From CAYVTD01 sp964454445 (GTDB lineage: Bacteria > Bacteroidota > Ignavibacteria > Kapaibacteriales > UBA2268), in NCBI GenBank assembly GCA_964454445.1, contig CAYVTD010000019.1:1-54424 (forward strand): 54,424 nucleotides of DNA. The letters are read 5' to 3'. The position numbers and the translations under genes are program-made. Numbering within the stretch: the first letter of the stretch is position 1; each line of letters opens with the position of its first letter. The notes below the pieces were generated by a model. That model made no database searches. It was not told the DNA's origin and saw nothing but the letters and a program-made list of their open reading frames with translations. Positions 17,599-25,875 of the stretch are shown here, piece after piece.

Positions 17599-17615
17599 AC
17601 TTAGTTTTATTTTAA

Positions 17616-18023
17616 TTATTTTGCTTGTAACTTCTTTGCAGAATCGATGAAAGCTTGGCGAAATCTTTGGAAACCTTCAGCTTCGGCACCTTGAATGACG
17701 GCTCTGTCCATCAGGTTAAGCAAATTCTGAGCCATTGGCAATTCCATTTCGATTTTCAAATTGTCGGTAGTTTTCAACTCTTTTTTCTTGGCAGTTTCGA
17801 TAAACTCAGTAAGTTGTTTCTTAATTGTTAGATAAGTATCCACCTCAGAACCGCGAATCTCGACAGTCTCTAGCTTTTGATAAACTCCAACTAAATCGCC
17901 AACGATAACAGTTGGTTCGAGTTTGGCTACTGGTGCTTTTTGGCTTTGCAGGGGCGAGTCTTGCGAAAATGCTGAAATAGCGCTGATAATGATTACAAAT
18001 CCGATAATTAATGCTTTTTTCAT
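17616..18023 (-). CDS. Small periplasmic protein of unknown function
   Basis: The protein is 135 residues, with a Sec signal MKKALIIGFVIIISAISAFSQ. The mature part is predicted mostly helical: VYQKLETVEIRGSEVDTYLTIKKQLTEFIETAKK and MDRAVIQGAEAEGFQRFRQAFIDSAKK. I recognise no family. AGGATGG about 8 nt upstream supports the start. It lies 30 bp downstream of the PorQ-like gene, so the two may be coexpressed, and it converges with the HAD gene. The helical, charged composition could suit a chaperone or a T9SS-associated periplasmic factor, but nothing in the sequence shows this directly. Confidence 0.6.
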   Translation of the reverse strand: MKKALIIGFVIIISAISAFSQDSPLQSQKAPVAKLEPTVIVGDLVGVYQKLETVEIRGSEVDTYLTIKKQLTEFIETAKKKELKTTDNLKIEMELPMAQNLLNLMDRAVIQGAEAEGFQRFRQAFIDSAKKLQAK

Positions 18024-18053
18024 AAATCCATCCTAATATTTTGTTGAAAAAAA

Positions 18054-19001
18054 TTATATATTTAATGAAACTGAGAACCTGTGTAATGTAGCAGAAGTGC
18101 CATTCTGCGCTATGCCATAATCAAAATAGAAAGAGTTAGCATAGATGCCCAAGCCCGCAGTGATGCCGGAAAACTCTCTTTTATCCGAAGGGGTAGTAAG
18201 GCGTCTAATTTGATTGTCATAACCAAGACGGGCGCGAATGTATTTGCCCAAATAGAACTCGCCTGCAAGCGAAAAATTGGCAAATTTTTCGAAAAAATTA
18301 TCTGTGTCATCGGCTAAGTGGTGGAAACCAAAATTGACAAGCAATGGTAATCCGCGGAGCCTGTGGCTAATGCCAAGCCGAACATCAAGAGGCAGCTTTT
18401 CTGTTTCACTATCGAAAGTTGTTACTTGTGTGCCTGCATGCAAAACGGAAACTCCAACACTTGTTCTTATGTCTGGCATCATATATATCATACCAGCGTC
18501 CACAGCAAAAGCAAACGAACTTGCCGATTTGATGTTGGAATATATTAATTTAAATGTGCCTCCATAATATAAGTTAGAATCTAATTCGTTAGAGTATGTA
18601 ATGCCCAAGGCTACATCGCCGGCGGTAAAGGTTCCGTTTGTTTGCCCTTTTGCATCTGCTCTAGTAAATGAACCATAGCTCATATAATTGGCTGAAGCGG
18701 CAAAATTTCCCAAATTATCATCTTTTAAGAGATAAACAACCGAACCGGAATTTATATCCAATACATGTTTGAGAAAAGTTGCTGAGAAATTTTTGTCTTC
18801 TACTGTGGACATAGCGGCTGGGTTAATGAAAACAGCGTTTACATCGTTTGGGATGGCAACAAAGCAACCAGCCATGCCGGCTGCCCTCGCTGAAATATTC
18901 GTTCGCAAGAAGTGAAATGGAGATGTTGTTATGGCAAAAACTGGAAAATACGCAAATAAGATTGCGAGCAAAACGCTTATTTTCACGATAATATTTTTCA
19001 T
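18054..19001 (-). CDS. porQ: PorQ-like outer-membrane beta-barrel protein (type IX secretion)
   Basis: The protein is 315 residues with a signal peptide ending near PVFA. The start of the mature chain, RTNISARAAGMAGCFVAIPNDVNAVFINPAAMS, is the characteristic N-terminal hatch segment of the PorV/PorQ (FadL-like) family: 'aR..gmGga.va...d..a...NPA'. Alternating barrel strands follow, to a terminal strand HRFSVSLNI. In T9SS organisms these proteins shuttle or tether cargo with C-terminal sorting domains. A cargo of that type is encoded at 34985-39463, consistent with a working system. The length (about 315) fits PorQ better than PorV (about 390). The PorQ assignment within the family is moderate. 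Confidence 0.7.
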   Translation of the reverse strand: MKNIIVKISVLLAILFAYFPVFAITTSPFHFLRTNISARAAGMAGCFVAIPNDVNAVFINPAAMSTVEDKNFSATFLKHVLDINSGSVVYLLKDDNLGNFAASANYMSYGSFTRADAKGQTNGTFTAGDVALGITYSNELDSNLYYGGTFKLIYSNIKSASSFAFAVDAGMIYMMPDIRTSVGVSVLHAGTQVTTFDSETEKLPLDVRLGISHRLRGLPLLVNFGFHHLADDTDNFFEKFANFSLAGEFYLGKYIRARLGYDNQIRRLTTPSDKREFSGITAGLGIYANSFYFDYGIAQNGTSATLHRFSVSLNI

Positions 19002-19072
19002 AAAATTAGGTCCGGATTAAAAAAGACTCCCATAAATATGTAAATTAATCGTTATTGCTGCAAAGGTGTAAA

Positions 19073-19522
19073 TCATTCATTTGTAGCGTTAATTCTTTCT
19101 TCAATTTCTTGCAAACTATCCCAAAACTCTTTCGGTGGTTTGACCGGCTTGCGGGTTTTTTCGTCTAAAAAGCAATGTAAAGTATAACCTTTAGCAACTG
19201 TCGTATTATCGACATAAATATTATATTCAAAACGTATTGTAGGCTTTATTTCCCTGAGATATGTTGCTTCGATACTAAGCAAATCATCATAAAAAGCAGG
19301 GCTTATAAATTCAATCTTTGCCTCGACAACTGGCAACAGATAGCCCAGATTTTCCAAATTGCGATATGGCAAGCCAAAATGTCTCATCATTTCCGAGCGT
19401 CCCACTTCGAAATATTCAAGATATCTCACATTGCTCATTACGCCCATTTTATCAGTATCCGCATATCTAACACGCGCTTGCGTTGCATGCTTTAAAATCA
19501 ATTCTTTCCTGTCTGCTTGCAT
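19073..19522 (-). CDS. Acyl-CoA thioesterase, hotdog fold (4HBT/YbgC-like)
   Basis: At 149 residues this is a standard single hotdog domain. The motif RYADTDKMGVMSNVRYLEYFEVGR (residues about 19-42) is the 4-hydroxybenzoyl-CoA thioesterase signature: the conserved Asp is in TD.mG...N..Y, followed by the E of the long hotdog helix. The C-terminal strands run LREIKPTIRFEYNIYVDNTTVAKGYTLHCFLDEKTRKPVKPP. The protein hydrolyses short or aromatic acyl-CoA esters in the cytoplasm, with the substrate unknown. Note that it has S/N (MSNVRY) where many relatives have H or Y (VVYHANY), which may alter activity. The neighbours are PorQ-like downstream and a CoA transferase upstream on the same strand. Confidence 0.85.
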   Translation of the reverse strand: MQADRKELILKHATQARVRYADTDKMGVMSNVRYLEYFEVGRSEMMRHFGLPYRNLENLGYLLPVVEAKIEFISPAFYDDLLSIEATYLREIKPTIRFEYNIYVDNTTVAKGYTLHCFLDEKTRKPVKPPKEFWDSLQEIEERINATNE

Positions 19523-19624
19523 ATAATCAAATATCGTTTCTTAATATCGGATAAAAAACGAAAAAACCTCAAGAATAGTTTTTTTAACTCTAAAAAAACA
19601 AATGGTAATTATCAAATTTATTTA

Positions 19625-20818
19625 TTAAATAATGCCATCTTGCTTCATTTTCTCAATCTCATTATCAGAATAACCAAGTTCCTTCAGATAATAGCTTGTA
19701 TGCTCTGAGAGTTTTGGCGGTGGCGATTCAACGCTGCCAGGAGTATCTGAAAATTTTGCAGTTATGTTAAACAATGGAATATCGCCGATGTCATCCATAT
19801 TAATAGTCGATAAAGCATTACGATGCTTGATCTGAGGAGCAGTAAGAGCATCATTTAAAGATAGGATTTCGCCGGAAGGCACGCCTTTTTTATTGAGTAT
19901 CTCGACCCAATAGCTTGTAGAATTTTGAGTGAGTTTTGCTTCAATGTATGGAGTAAGCTCGAAACGATTTTTCTTTCGTTGGTCTCTTTCTTTGAAACGC
20001 GGGTCTTCCTTCAACTCAGGTGAACCGATTGTATCTGCAACAGCTTCCCATTGCTCCTGTTTGTTTGCGGCAATATTTATATATCCATCTTTTGTTTTGA
20101 AAGTGCCGGAGGGAGCAGCAGTGAAATTGTCGTTTCCGAGCAAAGTTGGTTCTTGCTTGCCAATCAACAAATTTGCAGCGACCCAGCCCATTAAAGGCAT
20201 TACCGAGTCGAGCAAGGCAACATCAATGAACTGTCCTTTTCCCGTTTTTTGCTTGTAAAAAAGCCCTGCCATTACCGCAAAAGCTGCATTTAATCCACCG
20301 ACAGTGTCACAGAGTGGAAAGCCTGCCCGCAGCGGGTTTAGCTCTGGTGTACCATTGACAGCCATCACGCCACTAAGACCTTGTATAATTTGATCATAAG
20401 CAGGTTTTTTTGCGTCTGGTCCTGTTTGACCGAAACCTGATATTGCACAAAAAACGATACCCTGGTTTATTTCTTTCAATGCTTCATATCCAATGCCCAG
20501 CCGATCCATCACACCAGGGCGAAAATTTTCGACAATAACATCTGCTTTAGCAACCATTTTCTTAAAAATCTCCTTCGCTTGCTCTTCTTTTAGATTAAGA
20601 GTAACCGAACGTTTGTTCGCGTTTTGAGCCAGGAAACTTGTGCCAAGCAACATTTTATTATATTCTGAAACGCAGCCGAGCTTGCGGGCAAGGTCGCCAC
20701 TATCGGGGTTTTCAATTTTAATAACTTCTGCTCCCAACCAAGCAAGATGCAAGGTGCAAAAAGGTCCAGACAATACATTTGTCAAATCCAGAACTCTTAC
20801 GCCATCGAGTAATTTCAT
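19625..20818 (-). CDS. Class III (formyl-CoA/CaiB-type) CoA transferase
   Basis: At 397 residues it is the normal length for the CaiB/BaiF family, which moves CoA between carboxylic acids through an aspartyl-CoA thioester. The N-terminal GVRVLDLTNVLSGPFCTLHLAWLGAEVIKIE motif is diagnostic, as are FRPGVMDRLGIGYEALKE and CAISGFGQTGPDAKKPAYD. The catalytic Asp is probably the one in PLCDTVGG. GGAGG lies about 4 nt upstream of the ATG, and the gene is divergent from the ABC transporter. The nearby thioesterase on the same strand (102 bp downstream) hints at acyl-CoA metabolism, but the substrate cannot be assigned. Confidence 0.9.
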   Translation of the reverse strand: MKLLDGVRVLDLTNVLSGPFCTLHLAWLGAEVIKIENPDSGDLARKLGCVSEYNKMLLGTSFLAQNANKRSVTLNLKEEQAKEIFKKMVAKADVIVENFRPGVMDRLGIGYEALKEINQGIVFCAISGFGQTGPDAKKPAYDQIIQGLSGVMAVNGTPELNPLRAGFPLCDTVGGLNAAFAVMAGLFYKQKTGKGQFIDVALLDSVMPLMGWVAANLLIGKQEPTLLGNDNFTAAPSGTFKTKDGYINIAANKQEQWEAVADTIGSPELKEDPRFKERDQRKKNRFELTPYIEAKLTQNSTSYWVEILNKKGVPSGEILSLNDALTAPQIKHRNALSTINMDDIGDIPLFNITAKFSDTPGSVESPPPKLSEHTSYYLKELGYSDNEIEKMKQDGII

Positions 20819-21021
20819 TACGCCTCCAAAATAAAAAAATCTGTTTTTTCCTTTTGTCTTTCGACATTTACAAATATCTTAAATAATAATTTAATCTCAA
20901 ACTTTTGCATCACCATCATTTAATTTTGTAATATATGAGCTTGGAACAAAATAAATTTATTATAAAAAAAGATTTTTTTTTAAGTTTGTCATCATCGTTT
21001 TTAGTAAACTTCTGGATCTTG

Positions 21022-21040
21022 TTTGCATTGACAATGCAAA
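21022..21040. promoter_or_regulatory. Perfect 9-1-9 palindrome, candidate operator
   Basis: TTTGCATTGACAATGCAAA is perfectly self-complementary apart from its central base. It ends 31 bp before the start of the permease-binding-protein fusion and 19 bp before its AAGGA Shine-Dalgarno, so it probably overlaps the promoter or early leader. It could be a repressor operator for this transporter. A short mRNA hairpin is unlikely because the loop would be one base. Confidence 0.5.
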
Positions 21041-21071
21041 AATGACTTGTTAAAAATCTTAAGGAATAAAA

Positions 21072-24000
21072 ATGGAACTTTGGATAGGAGCATTAAATCT
21101 TGGCTTGTTGTATGCATTTATGACGGTTGGGGTTTTCTTGACTTTTCGTGTCTTGGATTTCCCGGATATAACAGTGGATGGCAGCTTTACGAGTGGTGCG
21201 GCAACAGCTGCTGTCCTGATTGTATCAGGCTGGAATCCCTTCCTAGCCTTGTTGGGTGCATTTATGGTTGGCGCTATTGCAGGCTGGCTGACGGGTTTAA
21301 TCTATACAGGACTAAAAATTAATGGCTTGTTAGCAGGCATCTTGGTGATGATTGGGCTTTACTCCATTAATTTGCATATCATGGGCAAATCTAACATCCC
21401 TTTGCTCAATGAGCCTGGTTTTCCTCAGGTTTTTGAAGGTTTTAATCCCGGTTTGCCCGCCGAGGTATGGCTCGCAATCTGTTTAACAATAGTTCTAATT
21501 CTTTTCTGGTTAATTTGTTCACGCTTTTTAAAAACTGATAGTGGCATTACTCTGCGAGCAGCTGGCAACAATCCGGCGATGATTTTTGCAAATGGAGTAA
21601 ATGTTAGCATAGTTAATATAATCGGTATAGCAATATCAAATGGTCTTGTAGGGCTATCGGGAGGCTTGGTTGCTCAATATCAGGGTTTTGCTGATATTGG
21701 TATGGGCATAGGAACGGTTATTATTGGTTTGGCTGCGGTGATTATTGGCGAATCCATTTTTAAATCGCGTTCCATTTATATAAAAGTGCTTAGTGCCATT
21801 GTCGGTTCGATTGTTTTCAGGTTTATGATTGCAGTGGCACTCTTTGCAGGAATGAATCCAATTGACCTAAAATTGCTAACGGCAGTTTTTGTTTTGCTGA
21901 CATTATTTATATCTAAATTTGCTAGCAAAGAAAAAACCAGGAAACAAGCTCCGGCTTTTATCCGCTTTTTCACTAGTTCGAAGAAACGAACATATAGTTT
22001 TGCAGGTATTGTATTGTTGTTAATAGTTGTTTTTTTCGCCTTCAAAGATGGTTTGTTCGCTCCTGGCAGTAATAGTGGATTTAAAAAGATTGGCATTATT
22101 CAAATTAACGATAATGGGCTGCTTGATGTCTCACGAGTAGCATTTATTAAAGAAATGAAAGCACTTGGCTACGAAAACGGCAAAAACTGCAAAATAGTTG
22201 AATACAACGCAAACGGAGAAATGGCTACTGTAAACTCCATTCTCGACAAGCTTGTGATGGATAATTATGATATTATTGTTTCGCTATCAACTCCTTGCAC
22301 CCAAGCTGCAATAAATAAAATCAAGACAAAGCCAATAATTTTTTCTACAGTTGCCAATCCTTTCATTATTGGAGCTGGCAAAAACGACAGCGACCATCTG
22401 CCAAATGTAACTGGAGTGTATGGCTCCGTTTCAATGGATTCTGCGATGTTATTGGTACGGGAACTCTTTCCTGAGAGAATAAAAATTGGTGCGATATGGG
22501 ACCCTGCTCACGAAAATGCTGTCTTTAATGTAAGCCAGCTAAAAAAGGCAATAGCGAAGTACAAGGATGTTCAATTTGTTGGAGCTACAATAACAAACTC
22601 ATCTGAAGTGTTTCAGGCTGCTCAATCATTGGCTAATAGCGGTATTGACATGTTTTTTCTCGTGCCTGACAACATAGTTTATTCTGCTTTAGATGCAGTT
22701 GTGAAAGCTGCAAATGCAAAGAAAATCCCAATAATGATGAACGATATTACACGTGTTCTTGATGGAGCAATCATTGCTTATGGTTATGACTATAAATTAA
22801 GTGGCATTCAAGCCGCACACCTCGTTGACCGGGTGATCCAAGGCGAAGATATTAAAAATATTCCCTTTGAAACATATAATAAAACATCTACTGTAATAAA
22901 TATAAAAGCTGCAAGTGAACTTAGCATAAAAATACCACCAAAAATATACGAAAAAGCAACAGATATTGTCGGCACTACACTTGCAAAAGTAGAGACCATG
23001 AAAAGAATTGGCGTTGTGCAGTTTGCAATGGAGCCAAATGTGGAATTTTGCAAGAAAGGGCTATTGACTGCTTTAAAAATAAATGGTTACGAAGACGGGA
23101 AAAATATTGAAATCATATATAAAAATGCTCAGGCAGATTTCTCGATGATTAATTCAATTATGTTAGATTTTGTTCGCCGGGATGTTGATATTATTGTGCC
23201 TCTTTCTACACCTTGCGTGCAAGCTGCGGTGCAGGCTGTTGCAAATCGCAAGAAACCTGTTGTTTGTTTTACGTATATTTACAATCCTTATGTTATTGGT
23301 GCAGCGAAAACCCCTAATGATCATCTGCCCAATATGACAGGAATTGCTTGTCCTCCACAAAGTGATAAAATGCTCGACCTTATTAAAAAAATGTTCCCAA
23401 ATAAAAAGACATTGGGGATTGTATGGAACAGTTCTGAGGCAAATTCGGAATCTGTTATGAAAGACATTCGCGCTTATGCTAAAACTATTGGTATTAAAGT
23501 TATCGAGCAAACAGTAGCTAGCCCTTCTGAAGTATTGGAGGCATCTCGTTCGATAGCAAACAAAGGATCTGAAGTTTTTCTTAATCCCGGTGATAATACC
23601 CTCAATGTTAGCTTCGATAGCTTTGCAAAAGTAGCAAAAGAGAACAAGATACCTGTTTTTTCTGCGGATGCTGATTTAGTGAGCAATGGAGCTCTTGTCG
23701 GTTATGGTCCTAACCATTTTCAAACTGGCTTTCAAGGAGGCGAGTATCTTGCAAGGATACTTAATGGCGAAAATCCCGCAGAGATACCTATCTACCATAC
23801 TCCTGAGACCTTGCTCTACCTCAATCTTGATTTAGCAAAGGAGCTTGGTGTTACTATTGATTCGGAACTTGTAAAGAATGCAGCCCTTGTTGTCGATACT
23901 CAATCAAAAAAATCGGAAGAAAATGAGGCAAGAACTAATCAGCCCAAGCGTGTGGCTATTTTCTACTTTAATGATAATGCTTTGATAGAAGATGCTAAAA

Positions 24001-24842
24001 CCGGGTTTGAAAAAAAACTTTCCATTGATGGCTTCGCAAAAGAATACAATTTGAAGATTGACCATTACGATGCTCAAGGCGATTTCGCGACTGCAAGTCA
24101 AATTGCAAAAAAGATTGTAACTGATAAATATGATTACATTATTACTCTATCGACACCTTCATTACAAGTTGTTACACAAGAAAACAAAAAAATACCCCTT
24201 ATCTTTGGTGTCGTAACCAGTCCTTATGTATTGGGAGTAGCCAAGGATTCAGCCAATCATCTACCAAATGTTACCGGGGTCGCTACTTTGCAGCCAGTGG
24301 AATCGACCATTAAATTAATGCGTGAGCTGTTCCCAAAAGCTAAAAAAATTGGCATTGTTTGGAATCCTGCTGAAGTATGCTCGGAAGTTTGCACAAAGAA
24401 AGCAAGAATAGCTGCGAAACAATATGGTTTTGAGCTTATTGAGCAAAATGCTTCTAATACAAATGAAATTATTGACGCACTTAATTCATTGATAGACAAA
24501 AAAATTGATTTGTTTTTCACTTCAGGCGATAATACTGTAAGTTTAGCAGTCGAAACTATTGCTCATAGATTAAAGGCAAAAAAGATTCCATATTTCACAA
24601 ATGGTTTTTCAGATGTAGAAAAGGGTGCATTTCTATCTAATGGTGCTGACTATGTTGAAGTTGGTAACGAAATTGCCCGGCAAGCCAAGCTCGTTTTCAA
24701 GGGAGGTAATACAAAGAATATCCCTATTAAAAACTATGTTCCAGAAAAATTTTACCTTAATCTCGCTCTTGCGAACGAATTTGGTATTAAAATCCCCGAT
24801 TCTTTTATTAAAAAAGCAAATATGGTCAGGAGGGCAAAATGA
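21072..24842 (+). CDS. ABC transporter permease fused to three tandem ABC_sub_bind (TrpX-like) substrate-binding domains
   Basis: This is a single uninterrupted 1256-codon frame. Residues 1 to about 290 form a BPD_transp_2-type permease of the TrpY class (FLTFRVLDFPDITVDGSF and GLSGGLVAQYQGFADIGMG are typical). A further membrane segment (about 308-325, FAGIVLLLIVVFFAF) would place the rest in the periplasm. Three consecutive type-1 periplasmic binding domains follow, starting near residues 337, 642 and 957. Each opens with a KxIGxxQ/F strand, carries an LSTP motif (VSLSTPCTQAA, VPLSTPCVQAA, ITLSTPSLQVV), an HLPNxTG motif and a late GYGxxY or GADY segment. The copies are clearly homologous but well diverged, so this is not a recent duplication. 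Homologous systems usually encode a separate lipoprotein. The ATPase gene overlaps the stop by 4 nt. Ligand: tryptophan or another amino acid by analogy with TrpXYZ, unproven. Confidence 0.9.
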   Translation: MELWIGALNLGLLYAFMTVGVFLTFRVLDFPDITVDGSFTSGAATAAVLIVSGWNPFLALLGAFMVGAIAGWLTGLIYTGLKINGLLAGILVMIGLYSINLHIMGKSNIPLLNEPGFPQVFEGFNPGLPAEVWLAICLTIVLILFWLICSRFLKTDSGITLRAAGNNPAMIFANGVNVSIVNIIGIAISNGLVGLSGGLVAQYQGFADIGMGIGTVIIGLAAVIIGESIFKSRSIYIKVLSAIVGSIVFRFMIAVALFAGMNPIDLKLLTAVFVLLTLFISKFASKEKTRKQAPAFIRFFTSSKKRTYSFAGIVLLLIVVFFAFKDGLFAPGSNSGFKKIGIIQINDNGLLDVSRVAFIKEMKALGYENGKNCKIVEYNANGEMATVNSILDKLVMDNYDIIVSLSTPCTQAAINKIKTKPIIFSTVANPFIIGAGKNDSDHLPNVTGVYGSVSMDSAMLLVRELFPERIKIGAIWDPAHENAVFNVSQLKKAIAKYKDVQFVGATITNSSEVFQAAQSLANSGIDMFFLVPDNIVYSALDAVVKAANAKKIPIMMNDITRVLDGAIIAYGYDYKLSGIQAAHLVDRVIQGEDIKNIPFETYNKTSTVINIKAASELSIKIPPKIYEKATDIVGTTLAKVETMKRIGVVQFAMEPNVEFCKKGLLTALKINGYEDGKNIEIIYKNAQADFSMINSIMLDFVRRDVDIIVPLSTPCVQAAVQAVANRKKPVVCFTYIYNPYVIGAAKTPNDHLPNMTGIACPPQSDKMLDLIKKMFPNKKTLGIVWNSSEANSESVMKDIRAYAKTIGIKVIEQTVASPSEVLEASRSIANKGSEVFLNPGDNTLNVSFDSFAKVAKENKIPVFSADADLVSNGALVGYGPNHFQTGFQGGEYLARILNGENPAEIPIYHTPETLLYLNLDLAKELGVTIDSELVKNAALVVDTQSKKSEENEARTNQPKRVAIFYFNDNALIEDAKTGFEKKLSIDGFAKEYNLKIDHYDAQGDFATASQIAKKIVTDKYDYIITLSTPSLQVVTQENKKIPLIFGVVTSPYVLGVAKDSANHLPNVTGVATLQPVESTIKLMRELFPKAKKIGIVWNPAEVCSEVCTKKARIAAKQYGFELIEQNASNTNEIIDALNSLIDKKIDLFFTSGDNTVSLAVETIAHRLKAKKIPYFTNGFSDVEKGAFLSNGADYVEVGNEIARQAKLVFKGGNTKNIPIKNYVPEKFYLNLALANEFGIKIPDSFIKKANMVRRAK

Positions 24843-25651
24843 TAAAAATCGAAAATGTTCACAAGAAATTCAATGCTGGCAGCATAAATGAAGTTTATGC
24901 ACTTAAAAATATCAATCTGAATGTGCATAAAGGCGACTTTTTAACGATTATCGGCACGAATGGTTCTGGCAAGTCCACTTTGCTTAATGCCATTGCTGGA
25001 AGTTTCATCGTCGATCAAGGCTCAATAGCAATAGATGGTCAAGAGCAAACTTTTCACAAGGATTATCAGCGAGCGAAGCTAATTTCCCGCGTTTTTCAGA
25101 ATCCCTTTATGGGGACTGCTCCTGAGATGAGTATCGCCGAAAATCTGCACATTGCCTTTCTTCGCGGCTCTTTCCGTCTGCCTCGAATCGGTCTAAGTGC
25201 AAAACAGGCAAACTTTTACAGTGAGGAAATCAAGAAGCTTGAAATGCAACTCGAAGGGCGACTCGACAATCTAATCGGTTCGCTTTCCGGTGGGCAAAGA
25301 CAAGCACTGACATTGCTTATGGCTGTCATTAAAAAGCCAAAGGTTCTGCTTTTAGACGAGCATACTGCCGCTCTCGACCCAAAATCTGCCTTGCAGGTCA
25401 TAAAGCTAACAAAAAAGTTTATCGAGCAAGACCAACTGACTGCAGTAATGGTTACCCACAGTATGCAACAAGCTCTCGAGCTTGGCACACGTACTATAAT
25501 GATGAACAAAGGCGAAATAATCGACGACATCTCGCTCGAAGAAAAGAAACGGCTCACTGTAAACGATCTTCTCGACAAATTTGCAGAACTTCGGAAAACT
25601 GAAAAACTCACCGAAGCAATGCTTAATGATTTGCGAAGAGAATATATGTAG
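24839..25651 (+). CDS. ABC transporter ATP-binding protein (TrpZ/COG1101-like)
   Basis: This 270-residue ATPase powers the fused permease-binding protein. Walker A is GTNGSGKST (near residue 40), the Q-loop is VFQNPFMGTAPEMSIAENL, the signature is LSGGQRQAL, and Walker B is VLLLDEHTAALD with the catalytic Glu. The H-loop is VMVTHSMQQAL. The Q-loop with GTAPEMSIAENL and the C-terminal IIDDISLEEKKRLTVNDLL are typical of the ATPases that partner ABC_sub_bind transporters. Its ATG overlaps the TGA of the upstream gene (ATGA), with AGGAGG just upstream, so the two are translationally coupled and make a complete importer from only two genes. Confidence 0.95.
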   Translation: MIKIENVHKKFNAGSINEVYALKNINLNVHKGDFLTIIGTNGSGKSTLLNAIAGSFIVDQGSIAIDGQEQTFHKDYQRAKLISRVFQNPFMGTAPEMSIAENLHIAFLRGSFRLPRIGLSAKQANFYSEEIKKLEMQLEGRLDNLIGSLSGGQRQALTLLMAVIKKPKVLLLDEHTAALDPKSALQVIKLTKKFIEQDQLTAVMVTHSMQQALELGTRTIMMNKGEIIDDISLEEKKRLTVNDLLDKFAELRKTEKLTEAMLNDLRREYM

Positions 25652-25671
25652 TTGCTTATATCCCTCCCTGC

Positions 25672-25694
25672 CCTCCCTCGCAGAGCAAGGGAGG
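25672..25694. repeat. GC-rich hairpin, terminator-like or intergenic repeat
   Basis: CCTCCCT (25672-25678) pairs with AGGGAGG (25688-25694), continued by G-C and C-G after a C/A mismatch, around a 3-nt loop. The C-rich left flank and the GGGGTGGGG right flank differ sharply from the AT-rich surroundings. Such elements recur in many genomes as dispersed intergenic repeats. It may end the transporter transcript, but no T-run follows. Confidence 0.5.
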
Positions 25695-25875
25695 AACGGG
25701 GTGGGGTACATTACAATCCATATCACCTTTTTATGCTAAACCTTGTTTTTTCCAAAAAAAAATTTCCGATTAATTATTAAAAGTTCGTATATTGCTTTGT
25801 TATCTGCCTTCAATATGCAAAAAGTTGAATTGCTTTTTTATCAAATAAATGGATTTGCTATTTTTAGCTCTATAA

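Noticed and set aside
17785..17810. TTCGATAAACTCAG resembles the palindrome-family loop within a coding region
   Set aside because: The flanks do not form a stem and the sequence sits in frame in a normal helical protein; treated as chance.
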